Assembly (NCBI RefSeq): GCF_019145495.1 | Contig: NZ_JAHSTU010000003.1 | Location: 124,001 to 188,000 of the forward strand | Source: Pseudomonas azerbaijanoccidentalis | GTDB taxonomy: Bacteria; Pseudomonadota; Gammaproteobacteria; Pseudomonadales; Pseudomonadaceae | DNA length: 64,000 nt | Direction of reading: 5' to 3' | In this document: positions 17,476 to 26,345 of the stretch, in pieces | Position numbering within the stretch: the stretch's first letter is position 1 | Layout: each line of letters begins with the position of its first letter | The notes under the pieces: generated by a model | Databases searched by the model: none | Told to the model about the DNA's origin: nothing | What the model saw: only the letters and a program-made list of their open reading frames with translations | Program-made: the position numbers and the translations under genes

Positions 17476-18264
17476 ATGGGGCATAACGAATCTTCGCAGG
17501 GCGATTTTGAATCGACCCTGAAAAAACACGCCGTCGAACTGGTCGCGAGCCTTGAAAAGGGCAGGTTCGGCGATGCTGTGCAATTGATCCATGAGCTCAA
17601 CCAGACCCGTGACCGCGGCCTGTATCAGGAAGTGGGCAAGCTCACTCGCGAGCTGCATAGCGCGATCGTCAATTTTCAGATTGACCCGCACATGCCGCAA
17701 GCCGAGGAGGTGTCACAGATCACCGACGCCACCGAGCGTCTGGGCTATGTGGTCAAGCTGACCGAGGCGGCGGCCAACCGCACCATGGACCTGGTGGAAA
17801 ACGCCACGCCGCTGGTCAACAGCCTGGCTGACGAAGCCCAGGCCTTGAGTACGGACTGGGGACGGTTCATGCGCCGTGAAGTCGGGGCTGAAGAGTTCCG
17901 CGAGCTGGCCCGGCGAGTCGATGGCTTCCTGGCGCGCAGCAGCACGGATAACCGCGCCGTGTCGGCCAACCTCAACGACATCCTGCTTGCCCAGGATTAT
18001 CAGGACCTCACAGGTCAAGTGATCAAGCGTGTGACCCAACTGGTCACCGAAGTTGAAAGCAACCTGCTCAAGCTCGTGCTGATGGCCAGTCAGGTGGACC
18101 GCTTTGCGGGCATCGAACATGACCGTGAAGCGATGCTTGCAGAAAAAGATCCACAAAAACATCTCTCTCAGGGTGAAGGTCCGCAGATTCATGCCGATAA
18201 AAGAGAAGACGTTGTGTCCGGTCAGGACGATGTGGACGATTTGTTATCCAGCCTGGGATTTTAG
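17476..18264 (+). CDS. cheZ: CheY-P phosphatase CheZ
   Basis: The product is 262 residues, mostly long helices. The catalytic region LLAQDYQDLTGQVIKRV holds the family Asp and Gln that attack CheY-P, and the C-terminal peptide DDVDDLLSSLGF is the CheY-tethering tail. GGGGGAG precedes ATG 17476. It sits between cheY and cheA, consistent with one chemotaxis transcript. Confidence 0.95.
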   Translation: MGHNESSQGDFESTLKKHAVELVASLEKGRFGDAVQLIHELNQTRDRGLYQEVGKLTRELHSAIVNFQIDPHMPQAEEVSQITDATERLGYVVKLTEAAANRTMDLVENATPLVNSLADEAQALSTDWGRFMRREVGAEEFRELARRVDGFLARSSTDNRAVSANLNDILLAQDYQDLTGQVIKRVTQLVTEVESNLLKLVLMASQVDRFAGIEHDREAMLAEKDPQKHLSQGEGPQIHADKREDVVSGQDDVDDLLSSLGF

Positions 18265-18318
18265 CGTTTTAGAATTTTAGGTTTTTTGGGTTTTTAGACC
18301 TGTAGGAGCACACCATTA

Positions 18319-20568
18319 ATGAGCTTCGGCGCCGATGAAGAGATCCTTCAGGATTTCCTGGTTGAGGCCGGCGAGATTCTAGAGCAACTGTCCGAACAGC
18401 TGGTCGAGCTGGAAAGCCGACCGGATGATGCGGATTTGCTCAATGCAATTTTTCGCGGTTTTCACACTGTAAAAGGGGGCGCCGGCTTCCTCCAGCTCAA
18501 CGAGCTGGTGGAGTGCTGTCACATCGCCGAGAACGTGTTCGACATCCTGCGCAAGGGCGAACGTCGCGTTGACTCGGAACTGATGGACGTGGTTCTCGAA
18601 GCGCTGGACGCGGTGAACAGCATGTTCAGCGAAGTCCGCGAGCGCAGCCCGATCACGGCTGCCACACCTGAATTGCTCGCTGCTTTGGCCCGTCTGGCCG
18701 AGCCGCAATCGGCTGACGAAGCTGCACCTGTCGCCCAAGCGGTTGAAGAACCTGCCGCTGAAGTCGAATCGGGTGACATCACCGACAATGAATTCGAACA
18801 ATTGCTGGACTCGCTGAACGCCGTCAAGGCCCAGGCCGAGGCCCCGGCGGCTGCTCCAGCGCCTGCCAGTGACGAAATCACCGATGCCGAGTTCGAGTCG
18901 TTGCTCGATCAATTGCACGGTAAAGGCCAGTTCGCCGTCGATGCGGTGGCACCGGCTGCTCCTGCCGCACCGCAGGCGCCAAAAGCCGCGGGCGACAGCT
19001 CCGACATCACCGACGACGAATTCGAAGCACTGCTCGACCAGTTGCACGGCAAGGGCAACTTTGCCGTCGACGCGCTGGAATCGGCCATCGCTTCGGTGCC
19101 GACACCCGCCGCGCCAACCGCTGCGGCAGCCGGCAGCGACCTGATCACCGACCACGAATTCGAATCGCTGCTCGACGAACTGCACGGCAAAGGCAAGTTC
19201 ACCGAAGTCGGTGCGACGGCTGGAACGGCCACCGGTGCCAGCGCCTCGGTAGCGGCTCCTGTCGCCAAGGCTGCGGCGCCGAAACCGGTGGCCAAGGCCC
19301 CCGAGCCGAAACCCGAAACACCGGCACCTGCTGCCGCTGCTGCACCAGCTCCGGCCCGTGCCCCGGCTGCGCCGCCGGCGGAAAAACCGGCCAGCGAAGC
19401 CGAAACCACCGTGCGCGTCGATACCGCACGGCTGGACGAAATCATGAACATGGTCGGCGAGTTGGTGCTGGTGCGTAACCGCCTGGTTCGCCTGGGTGCC
19501 AACAGCGCCGACGAAGCCATGTCCAAAGCCGTGTCCAACCTCGACGTGGTCACGGCCGACCTGCAAACCGCGGTCATGAAGACCCGGATGCAACCGATCA
19601 AGAAAGTCTTCGGGCGCTTCCCGCGTCTGGTTCGCGACCTGGCTCGCCAGCTCAAGAAAGAGATCAACCTGGAGCTGGTCGGCGAAGAAACCGACCTCGA
19701 CAAGAACCTCGTCGAGGCCCTGGCCGACCCGCTGGTCCACTTGGTGCGCAACGCGGTCGACCACGGCATCGAGTCGCCGGAAGAGCGCGAAGCTTCGGGC
19801 AAGGCCCGTGGCGGCAAGGTGATCCTGGCGGCGGAACAGGAAGGCGACCACATCCTGTTGTCGATCTCCGATGACGGCAAGGGCATGGACCCGAATGTCC
19901 TGCGTTCCATCGCGGTGAAACGCGGTGTGATGGACAAGGACGCGGCCGATCGCCTGAGCGATACCGAGTGCTACAACCTGATCTTCGCCCCGGGTTTCTC
20001 GACCAAGACCGAGATCTCCGACGTGTCGGGTCGTGGCGTGGGCATGGACGTGGTGAAAACCAAGATTTCCCAGCTCAACGGTTCGATCAACATCTTCTCG
20101 GCCAAGGGCCAGGGATCGAAGATCGTCATCAAGGTGCCGTTGACCCTGGCGATCATGCCGACGCTGATGGTCATGCTCGGCAACCAGGCGTTTGCGTTCC
20201 CGCTGGTGAACGTCAACGAGATTTTCCACCTCGACCTGTCGACCACCAACGTGGTGGACGGCCAGGAAGTGGTGATCGTGCGGGACAAGGCGCTGCCATT
20301 GTTCTACCTCAAGCGCTGGCTGGTCAGCTCCGCCGCTCACGAAGAGCAGCGCGAGGGCCATGTGGTGATCCTTTCGGTGGGCACCCAGCGGATCGGCTTC
20401 GTCGTCGACCAACTGGTGGGCCAGGAAGAGGTGGTCATCAAGCCATTGGGCAAAATGCTCCAGGGAACCCCGGGCATGTCGGGCGCCACCATCACCGGTG
20501 ACGGTCGCATTGCGCTGATTCTCGATGTTCCGAGCATGCTCAAGCGTTACGCCGCACGGCGTATTTGA
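18319..20568 (+). CDS. cheA: Chemotaxis histidine kinase CheA
   Basis: The product is 749 residues. P1 (about 1-105) carries His49 in FRGFHTVKGGAGF. Residues 150-360 form an Ala/Pro-rich linker holding four copies of an acidic motif, with no recognisable P2 domain. P3 starts near 365 (RLDEIMNMVGELVLVRNRL). P4 has LVRNAVDHGIE, DDGKGMD and GRGVGMDVV. The C-terminal P5 domain is CheW-like. CheA couples receptor arrays to CheY and CheB. In Vibrio, ParP binds CheA through a region between P1 and P3, and a ParP-like gene lies 3.8 kb downstream. Confidence 0.95.
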   Translation: MSFGADEEILQDFLVEAGEILEQLSEQLVELESRPDDADLLNAIFRGFHTVKGGAGFLQLNELVECCHIAENVFDILRKGERRVDSELMDVVLEALDAVNSMFSEVRERSPITAATPELLAALARLAEPQSADEAAPVAQAVEEPAAEVESGDITDNEFEQLLDSLNAVKAQAEAPAAAPAPASDEITDAEFESLLDQLHGKGQFAVDAVAPAAPAAPQAPKAAGDSSDITDDEFEALLDQLHGKGNFAVDALESAIASVPTPAAPTAAAAGSDLITDHEFESLLDELHGKGKFTEVGATAGTATGASASVAAPVAKAAAPKPVAKAPEPKPETPAPAAAAAPAPARAPAAPPAEKPASEAETTVRVDTARLDEIMNMVGELVLVRNRLVRLGANSADEAMSKAVSNLDVVTADLQTAVMKTRMQPIKKVFGRFPRLVRDLARQLKKEINLELVGEETDLDKNLVEALADPLVHLVRNAVDHGIESPEEREASGKARGGKVILAAEQEGDHILLSISDDGKGMDPNVLRSIAVKRGVMDKDAADRLSDTECYNLIFAPGFSTKTEISDVSGRGVGMDVVKTKISQLNGSINIFSAKGQGSKIVIKVPLTLAIMPTLMVMLGNQAFAFPLVNVNEIFHLDLSTTNVVDGQEVVIVRDKALPLFYLKRWLVSSAAHEEQREGHVVILSVGTQRIGFVVDQLVGQEEVVIKPLGKMLQGTPGMSGATITGDGRIALILDVPSMLKRYAARRI
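18775..19200 (+). repeat. Four-copy acidic motif in the CheA linker
   Basis: The motif D-ITD-x-EFE-x-LLD-x-L-(N/H)-x-KG-x-F occurs at CheA residues about 153-169, 187-204, 230-247 and 276-293, separated by Ala/Pro spacers of 20-30 residues. Copies 2-4 share EFE.LLD.LHGKG, and copy 1 is diverged. The DNA copies differ at third positions, so the protein motif is under constraint and this is not a recent DNA duplication. It is probably a docking site rather than a folded P2 domain. Confidence 0.85.
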
Positions 20569-20577
20569 TTCTGGCGA

Positions 20578-20600
20578 AGCGGGGCGACTGAGGCCCCGCT
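20578..20600. terminator. GC-rich hairpin between cheA and cheB
   Basis: AGCGGGGC (20578-20585) pairs exactly with GCCCCGCT (20593-20600) across a 7-nt loop. No T-run follows, so full termination is doubtful. It may attenuate or protect the message. cheB starts 18 nt later. Confidence 0.4.
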
Positions 20601-20618
20601 GCGTCTAACGGAGTGTTT

Positions 20619-21749
20619 ATGGCAGTCAAAGTCCTGGTGGTGGATGATTCGGGGTTTTTCCGCCGCCGCGTCTCGGAAATTCTTTCAGCGGATTCGAATA
20701 TCCAGGTCGTCGGTACGGCGACCAACGGAAAAGAGGCGATCGATCAGGCCCTGGCCCTCAAGCCGGACGTGATCACCATGGACTACGAGATGCCAATGAT
20801 GGACGGCATCACGGCGGTGCGGCACATCATGCAGCGCTGCCCGACCCCGGTCTTGATGTTTTCCTCGCTGACCCATGAAGGCGCCCGGGTAACCCTGGAT
20901 GCGCTGGACGCCGGCGCGGTGGACTTCCTGCCGAAGAATTTCGAAGACATCTCGCGTAACCCCGAGAAGGTCAAACAACTGCTGTGCGAAAAGATCCTGA
21001 GCATTTCGCGCAGCAACCGTCGCGTCAATGCCTACAGCGCCCCGGCGCCTGTGGCCGCGCCAGCCCCAACGCCTGCGCCGTCGAGCATTGGCAGTTACGG
21101 CAGCAGCGCGCCTGCACGTCCGGCACCCGCACCGATTCCGGCTCGTGCCCACGCAGCTGCGCCGTCGTCGCCTGCGCCAAAACGCAAAGCCTACAAACTG
21201 GTCGCGATCGGCACGTCCACTGGCGGCCCGGTTGCCTTGCAGCGGGTACTGACCCAGTTGCCGGCCAACTTTCCGGCACCGATCGTGCTGATCCAGCACA
21301 TGCCTGCGGCGTTTACCAAAGCGTTCGCCGAGCGCCTGGACAAGCTGTGCCGCATCAGCGTCAAGGAAGCCGAGGATGGCGACATCCTGCGTCCGGGCCT
21401 GGCGTTGCTCGCACCGGGTGGCAAGCAAATGATGATCGACGGCCGTGGCGCGGTGAAAATCCTGCCGGGTGACGAGCGATTGAACTACAAGCCGTGCGTC
21501 GACATTACCTTCGGCTCGGCGGCCAAGTCTTACGGCGACAAAGTTCTGGCGGTCGTGTTGACCGGCATGGGCGCCGACGGTCGCGAAGGCGCGCGTCTGC
21601 TCAAGCAGGGCGGCAGTTCGATCTGGGCGCAGGATGAAGCCAGCTGCGTGATCTACGGCATGCCGATGGCCATCGTCAAAGCCGAGCTCGCCGACGCGGT
21701 GTACAGCCTGGACGATATCGGCCGGCACATCGTCGAGGCATGTATCTGA
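20619..21749 (+). CDS. cheB: Chemotaxis methylesterase CheB
   Basis: The product is 376 residues from ATG 20619, with CGGAG just upstream. The receiver domain has [14 protein letters not shown] and the phosphoacceptor in [11 protein letters not shown]. An unusually long Ala/Pro linker (about 140-185) leads to the methylesterase domain with IGTSTGGP (Ser), IQHMP (His) and GMGADG (Asp). It demethylates receptors for adaptation. Its stop overlaps the motC start by one base. No cheR is in the window. Confidence 0.94.
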   Translation: MAVKVLVVDDSGFFRRRVSEILSADSNIQVVGTATNGKEAIDQALALKPDVITMDYEMPMMDGITAVRHIMQRCPTPVLMFSSLTHEGARVTLDALDAGAVDFLPKNFEDISRNPEKVKQLLCEKILSISRSNRRVNAYSAPAPVAAPAPTPAPSSIGSYGSSAPARPAPAPIPARAHAAAPSSPAPKRKAYKLVAIGTSTGGPVALQRVLTQLPANFPAPIVLIQHMPAAFTKAFAERLDKLCRISVKEAEDGDILRPGLALLAPGGKQMMIDGRGAVKILPGDERLNYKPCVDITFGSAAKSYGDKVLAVVLTGMGADGREGARLLKQGGSSIWAQDEASCVIYGMPMAIVKAELADAVYSLDDIGRHIVEACI

Positions 21750-22489
21750 TGGATGTTCTCAGCCTAATCGGCATCATCATGGCGTTCGTCGCCATCATCG
21801 GCGGCAACTACCTCGAAGGCGGCCACCTCGGTGCGCTGGCGAACGGCCCGGCGGCGTTGATCGTGCTCGGCGGGACCATCGGCGCGGCGTTGCTGCAATC
21901 GCCGATGAGCGCGTTCAAGCGCGCCATGCAGATTCTGGCGTGGATCCTGTTTCCGCCGCGTGTCGACCTGGCTGGTGGCATCGACCGCGTCGTCAACTGG
22001 AGCCTGACCGCCCGCAAGGAAGGCTTGCTGGGCCTTGAAGGCGTGGCCGATGCCGAGCCCGACAACTACTCGCGCAAAGGCCTGCAACTGCTGGTCGACG
22101 GCGCCGAGCCGGAAGCGATTCGCAGCATCCTCGAAGTGGATTTCTACACCCAGGAAAGCCGTGACATCGAAGCCGCCAAAGTCTTCGAAAGCATGGGCGG
22201 TTACGCGCCGACCATCGGCATCATCGGTGCGGTCATGGGCCTGATTCATGTCATGGGCAACCTCGCTGATCCCTCGCAATTGGGCAGCGGTATTGCCGTG
22301 GCGTTCGTCGCTACCATCTACGGTGTGGCCAGTGCCAACCTGGTGCTGCTACCGATTGCCGCCAAACTCAAATCCATTGCGTTGCGCCAGTCGCGTTATC
22401 GCGAAATGTTGTTGGAAGGGATCCTGTCGATCGCCGAAGGTGAAAACCCACGCTCAATTGAGTTGAAGCTTCAGGGCTTCATGGATTGA
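21749..22489 (+). CDS. motC: Flagellar stator protein MotC (MotA family)
   Basis: The product is 246 residues beginning [27 protein letters not shown], a four-helix MotA/ExbB-type proton channel subunit. Pseudomonas has two stators, MotAB and MotCD, and the pair next to cheB is MotCD, needed for swarming and high-load swimming. The start at 21749 overlaps the cheB stop (TGATG). An upstream in-frame ATG at 21740 lies inside cheB and is less likely. Confidence 0.93.
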   Translation: MDVLSLIGIIMAFVAIIGGNYLEGGHLGALANGPAALIVLGGTIGAALLQSPMSAFKRAMQILAWILFPPRVDLAGGIDRVVNWSLTARKEGLLGLEGVADAEPDNYSRKGLQLLVDGAEPEAIRSILEVDFYTQESRDIEAAKVFESMGGYAPTIGIIGAVMGLIHVMGNLADPSQLGSGIAVAFVATIYGVASANLVLLPIAAKLKSIALRQSRYREMLLEGILSIAEGENPRSIELKLQGFMD

Positions 22490-22504
22490 TGGGGGTAATG
22501 GATT

Positions 22505-23395
22505 ATGGCTCGTCGTCGGCACCAGGAAGAACACGTTAACCACGAGCGCTGGCTCGTGTCCTACGCGGACTTCATCACGCTGCTGTTCGCTTTTTTCGTG
22601 GTGATGTACTCGATTTCTTCGATCAACGAAGGCAAGTACAAGATCATTTCCGAGGCGCTGATCGGCGTCTTTACCGACTCCGACCGTGCGCTCAAGCCGA
22701 TCCCGATCGGCGAAGAGCGGCCGAAGACCGTGATCCCGGCCAAGCCGCTGGTCAAGGACAGTGAGCAGGTGGACGCCGGTGTTGCCGGTGCCAGCGATCC
22801 ACTGAAAAGCATCGCTGACGATATCAGTGCGGCATTCGGCGATCTGATCCAGTCCAACCAGATGACCGTGCGCGGCAACGAGTTGTGGGTCGAGATCGAA
22901 CTCAATTCCAGCCTGTTGTTCGGCAGCGGCGACGCCATGCCCAGCGACATCGCATTCAACATCATCGACAAGGTCGCGGCCATCCTGAAGCCGTTCGACA
23001 ACCCGATTCACGTCGAAGGTTTTACCGACGATCAGCCGATTCGCACCGCGCAGTACCCGACCAATTGGGAGCTGTCATCGGCCCGTTCGGCCAGCATCGT
23101 GCGCATGCTGGCGATGCAAGGGGTGAACCCCGGTCGCCTGGCATCGGTGGGCTATGGCGAGTTCCAGCCCGTGGCCAATAACGCCACCGCGGAAGGCCGG
23201 GCGCGCAACCGTCGCGTGGTGCTGGTGGTGTCGCGCAATCTCGATGTACGCCGCAGCCTGACAGGCACCGGAACCGCTCATGCACAACCGGATGCCGCGT
23301 TGAAGCGTGCTGGCACACAAACTGCACCGACCCCGGTCAAGTCGCCGGTACGAGAGAGCGCCGTCAATTCTCCGTCACCCGCATTAACACGTTGA
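22505..23395 (+). CDS. motD: Flagellar stator protein MotD (MotB family)
   Basis: The product is 296 residues. A short cytoplasmic N-terminus precedes one transmembrane helix with the proton-binding Asp in VSYADFITLLFAFFVVMYS. A plug/linker and an OmpA-like peptidoglycan-binding domain follow (GFTDDQPI, SARSASIVRML, GRARNRRV). The tail of about 50 residues after the OmpA domain is Pro/Ala-rich. It starts 15 nt after motC behind GGGGG. Confidence 0.93.
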   Translation: MARRRHQEEHVNHERWLVSYADFITLLFAFFVVMYSISSINEGKYKIISEALIGVFTDSDRALKPIPIGEERPKTVIPAKPLVKDSEQVDAGVAGASDPLKSIADDISAAFGDLIQSNQMTVRGNELWVEIELNSSLLFGSGDAMPSDIAFNIIDKVAAILKPFDNPIHVEGFTDDQPIRTAQYPTNWELSSARSASIVRMLAMQGVNPGRLASVGYGEFQPVANNATAEGRARNRRVVLVVSRNLDVRRSLTGTGTAHAQPDAALKRAGTQTAPTPVKSPVRESAVNSPSPALTR

Positions 23396-23438
23396 GCTAT
23401 TTCTCGGCCGTTTCACAGGGCCGGGAGGAACAATCCGA

Positions 23439-24227
23439 ATGAGAGTCTGGGCAGTCGCCAATCAAAAGGGTGGTGTCGGTAAAACCACTTCCTCCATCGC
23501 TTTAGCCGGTTTGCTGGCCGAGGCGGGCAAGCGCGTGGTCGTGGTCGACCTGGACCCCCACGGCTCGATGACCAGCTATTTCGGTTACGACCCTGACAGC
23601 CTGGAACACAGCAACTACGACCTGTTCCTGCACAAGGGCAACGTGCCTCAGGGTTTGCCGGGCCAGTTGTTGCTGTCGACCAGCGACCCACGCATTTCCC
23701 TGCTGCCTTCCAGTACCGCGCTGGCGACCCTTGAACGTCAGTCGCCGGGCCAGAGTGGCTTGGGCCTGGTGATCGCCAAGAGCCTGGCGCAGTTGTGGCA
23801 AGACTTTGATTACGCGGTGATCGACAGCCCGCCGTTGCTCGGCGTGCTGATGGTCAATGCCTTGGCGGCGAGCCAGCAACTGGTGATCCCGGTGCAGACC
23901 GAACACCTGGCGGTCAAAGGCCTGGAGCGTATGGTCAATACGCTGGCGATGATCAACCGTTCGCGTAAACAGGCGTTGCCGTTCACCATCGTGCCGACGC
24001 TGTTTGACCGCCGTACCCAAGCCTCTCTCGGTACGCTGCGGGTCTTGCGCGATAAGTTTCCCGATGAAATCTGGCAGGGCTACATCCCGGTGGACACACG
24101 CCTGCGCGATGCCAGCCGTGCCGGAGTCACACCTTCGCAGTTCGATGGCAAGAGCCGTGGCGTACTCGCTTACCGCGCGCTGCTCAAGCATTTGCTGGCG
24201 GCACAACTTGTTCCGCAGGTGGCTTGA
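23439..24227 (+). CDS. ParA-type ATPase for chemotaxis arrays (ParC-like)
   Basis: The product is 262 residues with the ParA Walker A NQKGGVGKTTSSIALAGLL and switch II region VIDSPPLLGVLMVNALAA. Linkage to motD and cheW and the absence of a ParB gene point to the array-positioning ParC of Vibrio (PpfA of Rhodobacter) and not to chromosome partition. Such ATPases place chemoreceptor clusters at the poles together with ParP. ATG 23439 is behind GGAGGAA. A REPIN separates it from the ParP-like gene. Confidence 0.85.
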   Translation: MRVWAVANQKGGVGKTTSSIALAGLLAEAGKRVVVVDLDPHGSMTSYFGYDPDSLEHSNYDLFLHKGNVPQGLPGQLLLSTSDPRISLLPSSTALATLERQSPGQSGLGLVIAKSLAQLWQDFDYAVIDSPPLLGVLMVNALAASQQLVIPVQTEHLAVKGLERMVNTLAMINRSRKQALPFTIVPTLFDRRTQASLGTLRVLRDKFPDEIWQGYIPVDTRLRDASRAGVTPSQFDGKSRGVLAYRALLKHLLAAQLVPQVA

Positions 24228-24243
24228 GATGAGTTCAATTCCT

Positions 24244-24331
24244 GTAGGAGCTGCCGCAGGCTGCGATCTTTTGATCTGGTTTTGCGGTGCGTTAGAAATC
24301 GCTAAAAGATCGCAGCCTGCGGCAGCTCCTG
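24244..24331. repeat. REPIN between the ParA-type gene and parP
   Basis: Arms GTAGGAGCTGCCGCAGGC... and ...GCCTGCGGCAGCTCCTGC (one mismatch at the far end) surround a ~30-nt loop. It fills the gap between two genes that would otherwise be adjacent in one operon, and the ribosome site for the next gene lies just after it. Confidence 0.88.
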
Positions 24332-24347
24332 CAGTGAGAGCATGCGC

Positions 24348-25298
24348 ATGAATCGGCCACTGAAGCTCACGTCACGCCCGCAACTGGCGTTGCAGTCGTA
24401 CCTGGACAACCTTCTGCAAGAGGTGACCGAGGAACTGTTATCGCCGGTTGAAGCGCTGCCTGAGGTAGCCGAAGCCGAAGCGGTTCTCGATGAGTTCCAG
24501 GCTGCGGTACTTGAAGAGCAGGCCCGTGATGCCGAGCAGGTCAGGCGTGCTGCCGAGCCTGTCGCCAAGGCCGCTGAGCCGGTGGACGTGCCGGCGCGTC
24601 CGGCTGTTGCCGTGATCGAAGCGCCTGCACCGATCCTGTCGCCGGTCTCGACCATCGCGCCATTGCTGCAAACACTGGTCACGCCGGTTGCCGAAGTGCA
24701 GCAGGCGCCGGAGCCGACAGTCGTCGAAGTCCAGCAAGCCTTGGTTGCGCCGGTGGTCGAAGTTCATTTGCCGCCCGCCATCACCCCACCACCGGTGGAA
24801 ACCGATGGTCGTCCGTACTGGGCCGCCGAGCCGTTCGAATGCCTGTTGTTCGATGTCGCCGGGTTGACCCTGGCGGTGCCGTTGGTGTGCCTGGGTTCGA
24901 TTTATTCCCTGGCCGGTCATGAGCTGACGCCGTTGTTCGGCCAGCCTGAGTGGTTTCTCGGGATCTTGCCGAGTCAGGCAGGCAACCTGAAAGTGCTGGA
25001 TACCGCTCGGTGGGTCATGCCCGACCGTTATCGCGACGATTTCAAGCAAGGCCTGCAATACGTCATTTCCGTCCAGGGCTATGAATGGGGGCTGGCGGTG
25101 CATCAGGTCAGCCGTTCGTTGCGCCTGGATCCGAACGAAATCAAGTGGCGCAGTCACCGTGGTCAACGGCCATGGCTGGCGGGCACGGTGATTGAACACA
25201 TGTGTGCGTTGCTCGACGTTTCCGCGCTGGCGGAGTTGATCGCCAGCGGCGGCGCAAAGCACATGGGCGGCAGCAAGCCGACCCACAAAACTACATAA
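24348..25298 (+). CDS. CheW-domain protein, ParP-like array anchor
   Basis: The product is 316 residues from ATG 24348, chosen because GAGAG lies 7 nt upstream. An ATG at 24342 is the alternative. The basic N-terminal stretch (RPLKLTSRPQLALQSYLDNLL) is followed by a long acidic/Pro-Val linker to about residue 145. A C-terminal CheW-like domain begins near PFECLLFDVAGLTLAVPL. This matches ParP of Vibrio, whose C-terminal (AIF) domain binds CheA and receptors and whose N-terminus binds ParC. Its neighbours support the role. Confidence 0.8.
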   Translation: MNRPLKLTSRPQLALQSYLDNLLQEVTEELLSPVEALPEVAEAEAVLDEFQAAVLEEQARDAEQVRRAAEPVAKAAEPVDVPARPAVAVIEAPAPILSPVSTIAPLLQTLVTPVAEVQQAPEPTVVEVQQALVAPVVEVHLPPAITPPPVETDGRPYWAAEPFECLLFDVAGLTLAVPLVCLGSIYSLAGHELTPLFGQPEWFLGILPSQAGNLKVLDTARWVMPDRYRDDFKQGLQYVISVQGYEWGLAVHQVSRSLRLDPNEIKWRSHRGQRPWLAGTVIEHMCALLDVSALAELIASGGAKHMGGSKPTHKTT

Positions 25299-25339
25299 CA
25301 GAACAACACCGCTAGGGCGGTTTCTTGAGGGGTCAGGGT

Positions 25340-25825
25340 ATGAATGACAAGGCAACGGCGGCAAAAGGTTCCGAAGATCCGATCCTGCAATGGGTCACCT
25401 TCAAGCTGGACAACGAGACCTACGGCATCAACGTGATGCGCGTTCAGGAAGTCCTGCGCTACACCGAAATCGCCCCGGTCCCGGGTGCCCCGAGCTACGT
25501 GCTGGGCATCATCAACCTGCGCGGTAACGTGGTCACCGTGATCGACACCCGCCAGCGTTTCGGCCTGATGAATGCCGAGATCAGCGACAACACCCGTATC
25601 GTCATCATCGAAGCCGACAAGCAAGTCGTCGGGATCATGGTCGACAGCGTGGCCGAAGTGGTTTACCTGCGTCAGTCGGAAATCGAAACCGCGCCGAACG
25701 TCGGTAACGAAGAATCCGCGAAGTTCATTCAAGGCGTGTGCAACAAGAACAACGAACTGCTTATCCTGGTCGAACTGGACAAGATGATGAGCGAAGAAGA
25801 ATGGTCGGAACTGGAGAGTATCTGA
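25340..25825 (+). CDS. cheW: Chemotaxis adaptor CheW
   Basis: The product is 161 residues, a single CheW domain with the conserved LGIINLRGNVVTVIDTRQRFG. CheW couples receptors to CheA. ATG 25340 has GAGGGG 7 nt upstream. An in-frame TTG 15 nt earlier is not needed. It directly precedes the DUF2802 gene, whose TTG follows its stop without a gap. Confidence 0.95.
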   Translation: MNDKATAAKGSEDPILQWVTFKLDNETYGINVMRVQEVLRYTEIAPVPGAPSYVLGIINLRGNVVTVIDTRQRFGLMNAEISDNTRIVIIEADKQVVGIMVDSVAEVVYLRQSEIETAPNVGNEESAKFIQGVCNKNNELLILVELDKMMSEEEWSELESI

Positions 25826-26218
25826 TTGATTCTCGAGGTTGCGGTCATTGTCCTGTTCCTGTTCTGGGCAGGCACGCTGGCAATGTTCCTGGCGTACATT
25901 CGCGCTCAGAAACAGATCGCCGCACAACAGGCCCAAGGTGACGCGCTGCGCGATCAGCGCATCAAGGACCTGGGCAAGCGCGTTGACGACTATCAGAACG
26001 GCAACGTTCGCATGGGTGAAGACCTGCATGAACTGCGCGCGATCGTCGCGCCGTTGCCGGACAAACTCGTTCAGCTGGAACAGCGCGACCCCACCAGCCT
26101 CTCGTTCGCCCAGGCGGCGCGACTGGTCGGGATGGGCGCGAGCGTCGACGAACTGACCCAGTCCTGCGGCTTGACCCAGGCTGAGGCGGAGTTGATGAGC
26201 AAGCTGCATAAGAACTGA
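25826..26218 (+). CDS. DUF2802 membrane-anchored protein
   Basis: The product is 130 residues: an N-terminal transmembrane helix (ILEVAVIVLFLFWAGTLAMFL), a coiled-coil stretch (about 30-75), and a small C-terminal helical domain ending LTQAEAELMSKLHKN that matches the DUF2802 pattern. The start is TTG immediately after cheW. The family is regularly found after cheW in gammaproteobacteria with polar flagella, but its function is unknown. A role in array or motor anchoring is a guess from position. Confidence 0.75.
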   Translation: MILEVAVIVLFLFWAGTLAMFLAYIRAQKQIAAQQAQGDALRDQRIKDLGKRVDDYQNGNVRMGEDLHELRAIVAPLPDKLVQLEQRDPTSLSFAQAARLVGMGASVDELTQSCGLTQAEAELMSKLHKN

Positions 26219-26224
26219 CAGATC

Positions 26225-26318
26225 AAAAGATCGCAGCCTCGTTTCACTCGACAGCTCCTACATTGGGAAGGCGTACACCCTGTAGGAGCTGTCGAGTAAA
26301 ACGAGGCTGCGATCTTTT
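26225..26318. repeat. Variant REPIN with long arms
   Basis: The arms (26225-26262 and 26281-26318) are 38 nt each. The inner core is CTCGTTT.ACTCGACAG instead of CTGCGGCAG, and the two arms differ at only two aligned positions. It lies between the convergent DUF2802 and FhlB genes, so it may act as a bidirectional terminator. The same outer sequence with a different core marks a diverged branch of the GTAGGAGCTG family. Confidence 0.88.
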
Positions 26319-26345
26319 CACTTCACCCCAGAACCCTCCCCAGAC

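Noticed and set aside
18379..20412. A 677-codon frame antisense to cheA.
   Set aside because: It mirrors the cheA coding pattern, has no ribosome site or domain, and cheA is certain on the other strand.
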